14,109 nt of DNA, taken from NCBI GenBank assembly GCA_029863035.1, contig JAOTWH010000042.1:1-14109 (forward strand). Direction: 5' to 3'. The DNA comes from Acidimicrobiia bacterium. GTDB lineage: Bacteria; Actinomycetota; Acidimicrobiia; UBA5794; JAOTWH01. The position numbers and the translations under genes are program-made. Every line of letters begins with the position of its first letter. Position 1 is the first letter of the stretch. Below, one piece after another: positions 1 to 7,340 of this stretch. The notes under the pieces are model-generated. The model saw nothing but the letters and a program-made list of their open reading frames with translations, was not told the origin of the DNA and did not search any database.

Positions 1-218
1 TCGCCGAAGCCATCTTCTCCACGGCAACCAACCTGGTGGAGATCGGTGCGCTTGGGAACCTGTACAACGGGACCCTGGCGAACGGTGGTGTGGGTCTGGC
101 CCCGGAGCATGATGTAGCGTGGCCGGATGGGATCGCGGCCGAGTTGGCTGACATCGAGGCCGGCATCATCGACGGCAGCATCGTCATCAACACGGTCGAT
201 CGCAACGCCGAAGAGTAA
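1..218 (+). CDS. BMP/PnrA-family ABC substrate-binding lipoprotein, C-terminal fragment
   Basis: Only the last ~71 residues are in the window; the frame is already open at base 3 and ends at TAA 216-218. The visible segment reads AEAIFSTATNLVEIGALGNL and later WPDGIAAELADIEAGIIDGS, the usual end of BMP (basic membrane protein/Med/PnrA) solute-binding proteins, where a helix with DIEAGIIDG-like spacing closes the second lobe. In this family the protein is a lipid-anchored extracytoplasmic receptor for purine nucleosides or related ligands. The signal peptide and lipobox lie upstream and cannot be checked. The assignment rests mostly on context: the next three genes are the ATPase and two permeases that accompany BMP receptors. 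A strong terminator follows 22 bases after the stop. Ligand specificity cannot be read from this fragment. Confidence 0.8.
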   Translation, partial: AEAIFSTATNLVEIGALGNLYNGTLANGGVGLAPEHDVAWPDGIAAELADIEAGIIDGSIVINTVDRNAEE

Positions 219-240
219 GAACTACCCGGAATCGACAACG

Positions 241-276
241 CGAAACCCCCGCCCACTCGGGCGGGGGTTTCGTTTT
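241..276 (+). terminator. Rho-independent terminator between binding-protein gene and ATPase gene
   Basis: A perfect 14-bp stem, CGAAACCCCCGCCC (241-254) and GGGCGGGGGTTTCG (259-272), encloses the tetraloop ACTC (255-258). TTTT follows at 273-276. It lies 22 nt after the binding-protein stop and about 64 nt before the ATPase start. The U-tract is short, so partial readthrough into the downstream genes is plausible. That would give more receptor than ATPase and permease, as is usual for ABC importers. Confidence 0.9.
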
Positions 277-325
277 GGGCATGCAGTGGCCGGTTCGGTT
301 CGTCTAGTCTGCGGCGCGGCCGAGT

Positions 326-332
326 AGGAGGT
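326..332 (+). promoter_or_regulatory. Strong ribosome binding site fixing the TTG start of the ATPase gene
   Basis: AGGAGGT sits 7 nt before TTG 340-342. No ATG or GTG in frame lies between this site and the conserved ABC N-terminus (ELRGITKQFPGV), so the Shine-Dalgarno decides the unusual TTG start. Confidence 0.85.
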
Positions 333-339
333 ACCGAAC

Positions 340-1848
340 TTGGAGCTGGAGCTGCGCGGGATAACGAAGCAGTTCCCTGGCGTGCTCGCCAACGATCACG
401 TCGACCTTTCGGTGCGGTCTGGCGAGATCTTGGGCTTGCTTGGCGAGAACGGCGCAGGCAAGACCACCCTGATGAACATCCTCTACGGCCTCTACAGCGC
501 CGACGAGGGTGAAATCGTGGTGAACGGCGAGGTGGCCCACTTCACGTCGCCGGGCGACGCGATCGCTGCCGGCATCGGCATGGTTCACCAACACTTCATG
601 CTGGTGCCGGTCTTCACCGTTACCGAGAACGTCGTCTTGGGGGTGGAGCCGACCAACTCCTGGGGAGTCATCGACATCAAAGAGGCAAGGCGGGAAGTAA
701 GCGAGATCTCCGCAAAGTACGGCCTAGAGGTTGACCCGACTCGCTTAATCGAAGACCTCCCCGTCGGTGTGCAGCAACGAGTCGAGATCATCAAAGTGCT
801 CTTTCGAGAGGCCGACATATTGGTGTTCGACGAGCCCACTGCAGTGCTCACTCCCCAGGAAGTCGAGGAGTTCTTTGGCATAGTTCGCTCGCTGCGCGAT
901 GCCGGTAAAGGCATCATCTTCATCACTCACAAGCTTGGAGAAGTACTCGAAATCTCGGACAGGATCGCTGTGTTGCGTCGAGGCAGGACGGTTGGAGAGA
1001 CCACACCAGGCGAGACGGACAAACAGAAGTTGGCCGAGTTGATGGTTGGTCGCCCCGTTGACCTAGTGGTCTCCAAGGGTGCGGCGCAGCCCGGTGACGC
1101 CGTCCTCGAAGTGAGGAACCTGGTGGTGCTTGATGACCGTGCTCACCCGGCCATCGACGATGTCAGCCTGACTGTTCATTCGGGCGAGATCGTCGGCGTG
1201 GCCGGGGTACAGGGCAACGGCCAAACGGAACTTGTCGAGGCCCTGACCGGCCTGCGTGACCCATTCTCAGGATCCGTGACCATCACGGGCGTCGATGCCA
1301 CCGGAGCAACGCCCCGCAAGATTCACGAACTGAGCGTTGCTCACGTCCCCGAAGACCGGCAACGATCCGGTCTGGTAATGGCCTTCACAGTGGCGGAGAA
1401 CATGGTCCTCGACACTTACCACCGGGCCCCGTTCTCCAGGGGAATCGTGATGGATTGGGACGAGACCAGACGCACCGCGACCCGGCTGGTGGAGGAGTAC
1501 GACGTGCGCACTCCGAGCATCGAAGTTGAGATGGGCAACTTGTCCGGCGGCAACCAGCAGAAGGTGATCGTCGCTCGCGAGTTCAGCAGAGACGTGAAAC
1601 TGGTCATTGCATCCCAGCCGACCCGTGGGCTCGATGTCGGTTCCATCGAGTACATCCATGAGCGCATCGTGCAGGAACGCGACGAAGGGGCAGGCATCCT
1701 CATCGTGTCCACCGAGTTGGACGAGGTCATGGCGCTGTCCGACCGGATTCTGGTGATGTATCGGGGCAAGATCGTTGCCGAGGTGGAAGGCTCCAAGGCC
1801 ACCGCCTCTGACCTCGGCCTCTACATGGCGGGAGCGTCGCCCTCATGA
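340..1848 (+). CDS. ABC transporter ATP-binding protein, two fused nucleotide-binding domains (nucleoside importer, NupO/YufO-like)
   Basis: This 502-aa cytoplasmic ATPase powers the importer formed with the next two gene products. Domain 1 has Walker A GENGAGKT (35-42), Q-loop region MVHQHFMLVP (81-90), a variant signature VGVQQRVEI (142-150), Walker B LVFDEP (161-166) and switch histidine THK (196-198). Domain 2 has a degenerate Walker A, GVQGNGQTE (289-297, no lysine), a canonical signature LSGGNQQK (401-408), and ASQPTRGLD (424-432) where Walker B Asp-Glu would be. This asymmetry is normal in the RbsA/MglA/YufO group, where the canonical site forms between the domains. Length is typical (~500 aa). 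The start is TTG with AGGAGGT 7 nt upstream. The gene overlaps the first permease by 4 nt (ATGA), implying translational coupling. The BMP receptor upstream and YufP/YufQ-type permeases favour nucleosides over sugars, but the substrate is inferred. Confidence 0.93.
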   Translation: MELELRGITKQFPGVLANDHVDLSVRSGEILGLLGENGAGKTTLMNILYGLYSADEGEIVVNGEVAHFTSPGDAIAAGIGMVHQHFMLVPVFTVTENVVLGVEPTNSWGVIDIKEARREVSEISAKYGLEVDPTRLIEDLPVGVQQRVEIIKVLFREADILVFDEPTAVLTPQEVEEFFGIVRSLRDAGKGIIFITHKLGEVLEISDRIAVLRRGRTVGETTPGETDKQKLAELMVGRPVDLVVSKGAAQPGDAVLEVRNLVVLDDRAHPAIDDVSLTVHSGEIVGVAGVQGNGQTELVEALTGLRDPFSGSVTITGVDATGATPRKIHELSVAHVPEDRQRSGLVMAFTVAENMVLDTYHRAPFSRGIVMDWDETRRTATRLVEEYDVRTPSIEVEMGNLSGGNQQKVIVAREFSRDVKLVIASQPTRGLDVGSIEYIHERIVQERDEGAGILIVSTELDEVMALSDRILVMYRGKIVAEVEGSKATASDLGLYMAGASPS

Positions 1849-3128
1849 GCGACGACACGCGGGGCGAGGTCCCCCAGTTGCCCGAACCAGCAGACGACAA
1901 TGTTCCGGCCGAGACCCTGCCCGGGACAGGAGACGGTGGAAGCGGCGGGGGGGACGAGCAGGGCAACGGCAGGAAGTTCTTTGAGGACCTGACCGGTGTC
2001 AACGTCGATTGGCGAAACGCCTTGTTGGTCCCGATCCTGGCGATTATCACGGCCCTCATCGCCAGCGCTTTCGTCATCCTCATTTCCGACCTCGACGTTT
2101 GGAGCAACTTCGGTACAGAATCCCTGAGTAACGCGTTCAGTGAGATCCGGCGCGCCTTCGTTGCGCTGTTCGAGGGGTCTTTGGGATCGGGCAGGGCGCT
2201 GTCGGAGACTCTCACCAATTCGTCGACCCTGATCCTGGCTGGGTTGTCGGTTGCTGTCGGATTCCGGGCCGGCCTTTTCAACATCGGAACCGAGGGCCAG
2301 ATCCTCGCCGGCGGCATGGCTGCGGTTTGGGCTGGATTCGCTTTCGATTTCCCCGTGTTCATCCACCTGCCGTTGGTGATCATCGCCGGCGCCATCGGTG
2401 GAGCGGTGTGGGGAGGCATCCCCGGCTTGCTACGCGCCAAGACCGGAGCACACGAGGTCATCACCACCATCATGATGAACCAAATTGCCATCTTGTTGGT
2501 GCTTTACCTGCTCGATACTCAGTTGTTCCAGTTGGCTGGTCGGGACGATCCGGTCTCGAAGACGATCAAGGAGTCGGGTCGACTTCCTCGGTTGGTGGGA
2601 TTCCTCGACAACTCCGACTACCGGGTTCACGCCGGCCTCATCCTGGCCTTGCTGGCAGCTGCGGCCGTCTACTGGCTGTTGTTCCGTTCCACCATCGGTT
2701 ACGAGTATCGAGCGGTGGGGGCCAACCCCGACGCAGCTCGATACGGAGGCATGAGCGTCACCCGCATCTACATCTCGGTGATGTCGGTCGCCGGTGCCTT
2801 GGGAGGCCTGGCCGCTGTCGACCTCATGTCGGGAGTTCTTCACCGAGCGTCGCCGGGATTCTCAGGGGGTCTTGGCTTCGAGGCCATCGCGCTGGCCCTG
2901 CTGGGGAGGTCTCATCCGGGGGGCGTGGTGGTGGCGGGTCTCCTGTTCGGTGCGTTGCGTACCGGCGGCCAGGAGATGCAGGTGGCTACCGACGTGCCGA
3001 TCGACCTCATTCTGGTGGTGCAGGCGTTGGTGGTGGGCTTCATCGCCGCCCCGGCCCTGATCCGGGCCATCTATCGAGTTCGTACTGGTGAAGGGACCGG
3101 GCAGGTAACAAGGGGCTGGGCGACATGA
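1845..3128 (+). CDS. ABC transporter permease 1 (nucleoside importer, NupP/YufP-like)
   Basis: This 427-aa inner-membrane protein is one half of the predicted channel. After a hydrophilic, acidic, glycine-rich N-terminal tail (1-55, with GTGDGGSGGG around 27-36) comes a first hydrophobic helix (~59-80). The family core starts near 120: a segment ending in FRAGLFNIGTEGQ (140-152), then further hydrophobic helices near 173-192, 210-226, 262-281, 307-326, 339-352, 358-370 and 385-407. RAVGANPDAARYGGM (289-303) sits where the family places its cytoplasmic ATPase-coupling loop. B. subtilis YufP is around 350 aa, so the extra length here is mainly the disordered tail. The ATG start overlaps the ATPase stop (ATGA 1845-1848), and the 3' end overlaps permease 2 in the same way. 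The family is clear; the substrate is inferred from neighbours. Confidence 0.92.
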   Translation: MSDDTRGEVPQLPEPADDNVPAETLPGTGDGGSGGGDEQGNGRKFFEDLTGVNVDWRNALLVPILAIITALIASAFVILISDLDVWSNFGTESLSNAFSEIRRAFVALFEGSLGSGRALSETLTNSSTLILAGLSVAVGFRAGLFNIGTEGQILAGGMAAVWAGFAFDFPVFIHLPLVIIAGAIGGAVWGGIPGLLRAKTGAHEVITTIMMNQIAILLVLYLLDTQLFQLAGRDDPVSKTIKESGRLPRLVGFLDNSDYRVHAGLILALLAAAAVYWLLFRSTIGYEYRAVGANPDAARYGGMSVTRIYISVMSVAGALGGLAAVDLMSGVLHRASPGFSGGLGFEAIALALLGRSHPGGVVVAGLLFGALRTGGQEMQVATDVPIDLILVVQALVVGFIAAPALIRAIYRVRTGEGTGQVTRGWAT

Positions 3129-4444
3129 CCGCTGTCGCTCCAACCATCGAGCTTGAGGAGATCCGCACTCCCCAAGAGATCAAGCGATCGCGCTATCTCG
3201 GCATCACCTACATCGCCATGGCCATCTTCGTGTTGTGGGCATTTGCCTTCGGCAGTGTCGGCAACGGCAGCGCCACCTTCGGGCTGGCCCGACCGACCGA
3301 CCCAAGCTTCCCCGACTTCACGTTCAACGCAGCTTTCGTAGCGTTCATCGTTGCCGCCGTATTGGCTTCGATGGGTGGCGTTCAGCTTGCGCGCGGTTTC
3401 GGTAAGCGCTCCAACCTCGTGCTGGCCTTTGGGTTCATTCTCTTCACATTCGCCTTCCTCGGCTGGGCTACCGCCCAAAGCGGCCTCGGCTCATTCAGCA
3501 TGGTCGGTATGTTCGAGACCACCATCGTGAGGTCGGTGCCGATCACCCTTGGCGCCTTGGCCGGGGTTCTCTGCGAGCGAGTAGCGATCATCAACATCGC
3601 CATCGAGGGGATGCTCTTGGGCGGTGCGTTCGTGGCCGTTCTGGTGGCATCGTTGCTCCGCACCGAGGATGCGTCGTTGTACTTCGGGGCGCCCATGGCG
3701 GGCTGGATCGGAGTGGCGGCTGCGATGGCCACCGGCGCCGTTCTGTCGTGGGTTCTTGCGGTTTTCTCCGTCAGATACCGTGTGGACCAAATAATCGTTG
3801 GTGTTGTGATCAACATCTTCGTTTTGGGATTGACCTCGTTCCTCACCGTGCGACTATTGGTTACCAATCCCGACCTCAACAGCGGCGCGATCTTCAAGTC
3901 GGTGAAGATCTGGGTGGTGGGCGACATCCCGGTGATAGGCCCGATCTTCTTCAATCAAACCGCCATCGTCTACCTGACGTTCATTCTGGTGGCGGCGCTC
4001 ACCTTCGCTCTGTTCCGTACCCGGTGGGGATTGCGCTCTCGAGCGGTGGGCGAACACCCTCAGGCGGCCGACACAGTCGGGGTGAACGTCTATCGCTTCC
4101 GTTACCTCAACGTGATGATGGGAGGCATGGTGGCCGGTATCGGCGGGGCATGGTTCACGGTTGGCACGGTGGGGCGTTTCGACGAGAACATGACCAACGG
4201 AAAAGGGTTCATCGGCCTGGCGGCGATGATCTTCGGCCGCTGGCACCCGGTTGGGGCGATGTCTGCCGGCCTGGTGTTCGGCTTCGCCGATGCGCTGCGC
4301 CAAAAACTCGGCATCCTGCAGACCCCGATCCCTTCCGAGTTCCTGGGAATGCTTCCGTTCCTGGCCACCATCCTGGTGGTGGCCGGTCTGGTGGGTAAGG
4401 CTCGTCCGCCCGCAGCCGACGGCCAGCCTTACATCAAGGAGTAG
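3125..4444 (+). CDS. ABC transporter permease 2 (nucleoside importer, NupQ/YufQ-like) with N-terminal extension
   Basis: This 439-aa membrane protein is the second channel subunit. The conserved core begins near residue 131 (TTIVRSVPITLGALAGVLCE) and contains INIAIEGMLLGG (156-167), the counterpart of FNIGTEGQ in permease 1. A coupling-loop-like RAVGEHPQAADTVGV (306-320) and NGKGFIGLAAMIFGRWHP (358-375) follow. Hydrophobic helices fall near 133-149, 160-177, 191-213, 223-244, 279-297, 327-346, 376-390 and 407-423. Ahead of the core is an extra ~120 residues with three more hydrophobic stretches (about 24-45, 67-89 and 97-115). B. subtilis YufQ, at about 320 aa, lacks these, which accounts for the length. 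The ATG start overlaps the permease 1 stop by 4 nt. This is the last gene of the operon; a strong dyad begins 12 nt past its TAG stop. Confidence 0.92.
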   Translation: MTAVAPTIELEEIRTPQEIKRSRYLGITYIAMAIFVLWAFAFGSVGNGSATFGLARPTDPSFPDFTFNAAFVAFIVAAVLASMGGVQLARGFGKRSNLVLAFGFILFTFAFLGWATAQSGLGSFSMVGMFETTIVRSVPITLGALAGVLCERVAIINIAIEGMLLGGAFVAVLVASLLRTEDASLYFGAPMAGWIGVAAAMATGAVLSWVLAVFSVRYRVDQIIVGVVINIFVLGLTSFLTVRLLVTNPDLNSGAIFKSVKIWVVGDIPVIGPIFFNQTAIVYLTFILVAALTFALFRTRWGLRSRAVGEHPQAADTVGVNVYRFRYLNVMMGGMVAGIGGAWFTVGTVGRFDENMTNGKGFIGLAAMIFGRWHPVGAMSAGLVFGFADALRQKLGILQTPIPSEFLGMLPFLATILVVAGLVGKARPPAADGQPYIKE

Positions 4445-4455
4445 CTGTGTACATT

Positions 4456-4510
4456 GCTCTGCGACTCGGCCGCGCCTCCACTGGTGGAAGACGAGGGCCG
4501 ATCGCAGAGC
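4456..4510 (+). terminator. Strong imperfect dyad after the transporter operon, probable terminator
   Basis: GCTCTGCGA (4456-4464), a one-base bulge C (4465) and TCGGCC (4466-4471) pair with GGCCGA (4496-4501) and TCGCAGAGC (4502-4510), giving 15 bp with a single bulge. The 24-nt apex can itself pair TCCA/TGGA around CTGG. It starts 12 nt after the permease 2 stop, the right place for a terminator. No T-run follows, so it would be a U-less type, or a structured RNA element rather than a terminator. The structure is directly visible; the role is inferred. Confidence 0.5.
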
Positions 4511-4539
4511 GTGCTGCCGCTCCGTTGCACACTTGTGCG

Positions 4540-4613
4540 GTGCCTCGCCCGCCGGGCTCGGCTTGAACCAACCCCATTAGGTGCCGAGCGCCTTTCTGGA
4601 GAACCCGAGGCAC
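4540..4613. repeat. Nested inverted repeats in the convergent gap
   Basis: Outer arms are GTGCCTCG (4540-4547) and CGAGGCAC (4606-4613). Inside are GCTCGGC (4556-4562) and GCCGAGC (4583-4589), with a 20-nt apical loop. Both arm pairs are perfect and properly nested. The outer arm lies about 20 nt beyond the stop of the minus-strand DUF3352-type gene, so it could end that transcript. There is no T-run on either strand. Together with the dyad at 4456-4510 it fills most of the 190-nt gap 4445-4634, in which I see no convincing gene. Confidence 0.55.
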
Positions 4614-4634
4614 ATGCGGAAAGACGTCTTCGGG

Positions 4635-6350
4635 TTAGTAGTCGATGGTCAACAGACCTGACCAGCTCAGGAAGTCGCTGCCCAGCTCGGTCGTTCCGCC
4701 GAAGGCCTGAAGGGGATCGAACACTCGACGGGCGGAGCCTCCAAGGTCGAAGACATCGAACATCCCTTGTATGTCTACAAAGACCTGGAGTCCGTCGCCG
4801 GGGAGGCCGGCATCGAGCTGGCGATGGCGCTCATTATCGGTAACCGTGGATTCTGAACCGAATGCCAGCGATTTGGCCAGATCGGCGTTGCTGGCCACCG
4901 CAAGTACGTCGTCGGACAGGGTGTAGGAGACCGCATCGTTGCCGTCGAACAAGAACGACGTTGCATCGTCACCCACAGCCAGGTCAACACCGTTGTCACG
5001 CACCAATTGCTCGATGCGGGCCAGGGCATCGGCGACCGGTTCCCGGTCCAGCACGCCTATCCCCATGGCCAGGCCAAGGTCAAAGCCGGAGGCCTCGGCC
5101 ATGAGCCCTATCCGGGTGTGGGTGAGGGCGAAGACGACCTCACGCCCAAGGCCAGGCAGCGCTTCGGCGAACGGGTCGAAACCCAGCGCCTGCTGCGCCT
5201 CGTCAACCAGCTGGTCGTAGGCAAAGGGATCCGCCTGGCGCAAGGCGTCGATGCCATTCTCGATGGCGCCTTCCGGGATCAAGGCGGCGATGTAGCCAAG
5301 GGTCTCGGCGGGAAGATTCTCGACCACTTCGACCCGGCCCTCCTGAAGGAACTCACCGACCGAATCTTCGCTGCCCGGCTCGAAACCGTAGATGCCGTCA
5401 AAGCGCAGGCCGTTGTCTCTTATCGACATCGAGCTTGCGATTCCCGTGAGTGATTCCAGCTGCGCCAAGTCGACGCCGGGATCGGCAAGAAGCGGACTGT
5501 TCAGAGCTTCCGTCAGCCATCCGGTGCCCACGTAGACCGCTACCAGGCGGTCCGAAGGCAAGCGACCGACGATGGCGCTGTAGTCGTCGTTGTCCAAGAT
5601 GGACTCGCCGTCGCGGGTATCCAGCGCCTCCGTCACGTCGCCGTCGTCGATAGCCATGATCATCAGGTCGTCTTCGAGGTAGATGACAAAGGGGCCCCCG
5701 GAGCCGGCACCAGGTGTGATCGTGGTCAGCTCACCATCTCCCATCGCCGCAATGTTGACGGTCCCTTCGACGTCCTCGGCGATAGTCCTTGCCAGCTTGG
5801 CAACGAAGGATGCGGCCTCGTCGCGGTCACGCACTGCGGCGCTCACTATCGCCCGATTTCCGTCGGCATTGGTATCGAACCCACCGCCGAGGGGATCGAT
5901 CCATAAAGCGATCGTGACCGATCGGCCGATCCAGGGGGCGACGTCATCGGCCAGGGTCAACCCCAGTTCCTGTTCGAGTTCCGAGTCGATGGTTCCCAGC
6001 ACATCGGTTTCTGACTCATCGATCCAGCCTGCCTCGGCTGCGGGGATGGTGAAGGCTTTGACCAGGCGATCCACTTGCTCGGAATCGCGCACCTGAAGTA
6101 GGTCAAAGGTGATGACGACGTCAGCGTCTGGTTGGACGACTTCGGCGGAGGCGAAGGCGCTACCGACGATCGCATTCCACACCAACACAGAAATTACCGC
6201 CACCGCCACTACCACAACAATGGCGGATGCACCGGCGACCAAAGCTGTCTTGTTGCGTTGGCGGATGGGCTGTGGCTGGAAGGCCGGGGCGGCGTCCTCG
6301 TCATCGGCAGGTAGCGGTCTGACGTAGCCGGGTCCGTTGCCATCGGTCAT
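4635..6350 (-). CDS. Membrane-anchored DUF3352-type protein of unknown function
   Basis: This 571-aa protein has a short Pro/Asp-rich cytoplasmic N-terminus (1-33), a basic patch RQRNK (30-34), one hydrophobic helix (~36-62) and a long acidic region presumably outside the membrane. Immediately after the helix, SAFASAEVVQPDADVVITFD (64-83) resembles the start of DUF3352 proteins common in actinobacteria, which repeatedly begin with a sentence-like 'the protein reaches value of X' beta-strand pattern. I see no catalytic motif and not a single cysteine in all 571 residues. The protein ends in SWSGLLTIDY, a terminal beta-strand. The ATG at 6350 has GGGAGGA on the minus strand (6356-6362) 5 nt upstream, so the start is secure. 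It lies 67 nt downstream of the zinc-ribbon/discoidin-like gene on the same strand, probably in one operon. The DUF3352 match is from memory of the family pattern and the function is unknown. Confidence 0.8.
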   Translation of the reverse strand: MTDGNGPGYVRPLPADDEDAAPAFQPQPIRQRNKTALVAGASAIVVVVAVAVISVLVWNAIVGSAFASAEVVQPDADVVITFDLLQVRDSEQVDRLVKAFTIPAAEAGWIDESETDVLGTIDSELEQELGLTLADDVAPWIGRSVTIALWIDPLGGGFDTNADGNRAIVSAAVRDRDEAASFVAKLARTIAEDVEGTVNIAAMGDGELTTITPGAGSGGPFVIYLEDDLMIMAIDDGDVTEALDTRDGESILDNDDYSAIVGRLPSDRLVAVYVGTGWLTEALNSPLLADPGVDLAQLESLTGIASSMSIRDNGLRFDGIYGFEPGSEDSVGEFLQEGRVEVVENLPAETLGYIAALIPEGAIENGIDALRQADPFAYDQLVDEAQQALGFDPFAEALPGLGREVVFALTHTRIGLMAEASGFDLGLAMGIGVLDREPVADALARIEQLVRDNGVDLAVGDDATSFLFDGNDAVSYTLSDDVLAVASNADLAKSLAFGSESTVTDNERHRQLDAGLPGDGLQVFVDIQGMFDVFDLGGSARRVFDPLQAFGGTTELGSDFLSWSGLLTIDY

Positions 6351-6355
6351 GTGAG

Positions 6356-6362
6356 TCCTCCC
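6356..6362 (-). promoter_or_regulatory. Ribosome binding site of the DUF3352-type gene
   Basis: Read on the minus strand this is GGGAGGA, 5 nt ahead of ATG at 6350-6348. It supports that start and shows that this gene, unlike many here, is translated from a Shine-Dalgarno leader. Confidence 0.75.
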
Positions 6363-6417
6363 GTTAACTCTTGACTGTAGGAGTCGGCAGGGCGGGTCAG
6401 GCGCCTAAGCGATGGTT

Positions 6418-7332
6418 TTAGCCGGTGCCGGTTGTGGCTTCCGGCTCGACCTCCCGCCCGAAGAACTTCACCTCTTGGAGGGCCAGCTCCCGGAAGGGGA
6501 TCTTGCCGTTGAAGGCCTCCGCTGGGTAAGTGCTGAGAACGGACAGAGTGAGCCGTGAAGTGTTGACCGATGCCACGGTGATCGTCTGAGGCTCGTTGGT
6601 GTCCGCCAGCGTGCCGGTGGTGCGAGTAGCGAGGTCGTCGATCTCGATCTCGTATGTCTCGATCCGGTAGTTGCGCTTGAAGCGCTCTTCGTCGGTGACG
6701 TTCTGGATGGTGATCTGGGTGATCTGGACCGGCTGGGCGAAGGTGAACACCAGCTCGGGTGTCCCCCCTTCCTGAGTGTCGTTCCAGGAGTTGAGTGGAT
6801 CTGAGTCGATGAGAGCAGAGGCCGGGAACCCCGGGAGCTCGCTGGAAGAACTGACACCTGACACGGTTAGCTCCTCGATGCGTTCCTGTGGGAAAGCCGT
6901 GCTGGGGGTCGACCCGGGTGCCTCCGTGGAGGGGGCGGCCGAGTCGTCGCCCGATGAGAACAGGTTGACCAATAGAGCGATCAGCGCCACGACCAAGATC
7001 ACTCCCGCCAGCACCATCAGGGCTCTGGCGCCCGCGGTGGTTCGCAACATGGGGGGTGGGGCAACGGGCAATGGGCCCTGAGAGATTCGGGCACCGCAGT
7101 ATTCGCAGTGGCGATTATGGGCCGGATTGGCGCTGCCGCACGATGGGCAAGCGACAGTGGGCGCGTCCTCTATGACCGGTTCGCTTGGCTCCGCCACGTC
7201 GGCTGCGTCCGGCGGGCCCTCGTCCAGCTCAAATGGCTCGAACAGGTCGTCGAACGAATCGATCTTGTCGTTGTCGTCCAAAGGAGCCTTTCCTCGCACC
7301 TTGCCGAACCGAACGAATCGGTATTCTGGCAT
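6418..7332 (-). CDS. Zinc-ribbon, single-TM protein with C-terminal discoidin-like domain
   Basis: This 304-aa protein has a modular layout. Residues 18-58 are very acidic. A four-cysteine zinc ribbon, CPSCG (62-66) and CEYCG (76-80), follows with Cys62, 65, 76 and 79. A proline-rich stretch (87-94) leads to one hydrophobic helix (~103-124), then a Ser/Thr/Pro linker (~126-148), then a beta-rich domain (~150-292). That domain has the discoidin (F5/8 type C)-like pattern: PASALIDSDPLNSWND (170-185), a strand pair LVFTFAQPVQITQITIQNV (194-212) and LALQEVKFFG (283-292). Similar 'NADase-type glycan-binding' domains occur in actinobacterial zinc-ribbon membrane proteins. The ribbon should face the cytoplasm and the discoidin-like domain the outside, where it could bind a glycan or other ligand. 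No Shine-Dalgarno is visible before ATG 7332, so the start is less certain. Likely co-transcribed with the DUF3352-type gene. Substrate and function unknown. Confidence 0.82.
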   Translation of the reverse strand: MPEYRFVRFGKVRGKAPLDDNDKIDSFDDLFEPFELDEGPPDAADVAEPSEPVIEDAPTVACPSCGSANPAHNRHCEYCGARISQGPLPVAPPPMLRTTAGARALMVLAGVILVVALIALLVNLFSSGDDSAAPSTEAPGSTPSTAFPQERIEELTVSGVSSSSELPGFPASALIDSDPLNSWNDTQEGGTPELVFTFAQPVQITQITIQNVTDEERFKRNYRIETYEIEIDDLATRTTGTLADTNEPQTITVASVNTSRLTLSVLSTYPAEAFNGKIPFRELALQEVKFFGREVEPEATTGTG

Positions 7333-7340
7333 GTTTGACC

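Noticed and set aside
1200..1640. Second ATPase domain as a degraded, non-functional domain
   Set aside because: The missing Walker A lysine and Walker B acids are normal in this family of asymmetric two-domain ATPases; the signature LSGGNQQ is intact.
1727..2491. 254-codon minus-strand frame antisense to the ATPase/permease genes
   Set aside because: Shadow frame. The opposite strand carries clear ABC transporter motifs over the full length.
4540..4613. tRNA or tmRNA in the convergent gap
   Set aside because: A GGTTCAAGCC-like string on the minus strand recalls a T-loop, but the flanking 5-bp arms do not pair and there is no acceptor stem.
4454..4843. 129-codon plus-strand frame across the convergent gap
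   Set aside because: Arg-rich low-complexity product, half of it antisense to the DUF3352-type gene, and its start lies within the structured dyad. No family features.
5007..5453. 148-codon plus-strand frame antisense to the DUF3352-type gene
   Set aside because: It looks protein-like only because GC-rich codons read well on the opposite strand. It has no ribosome binding site, no recognisable family, and lies wholly inside a better-supported gene.
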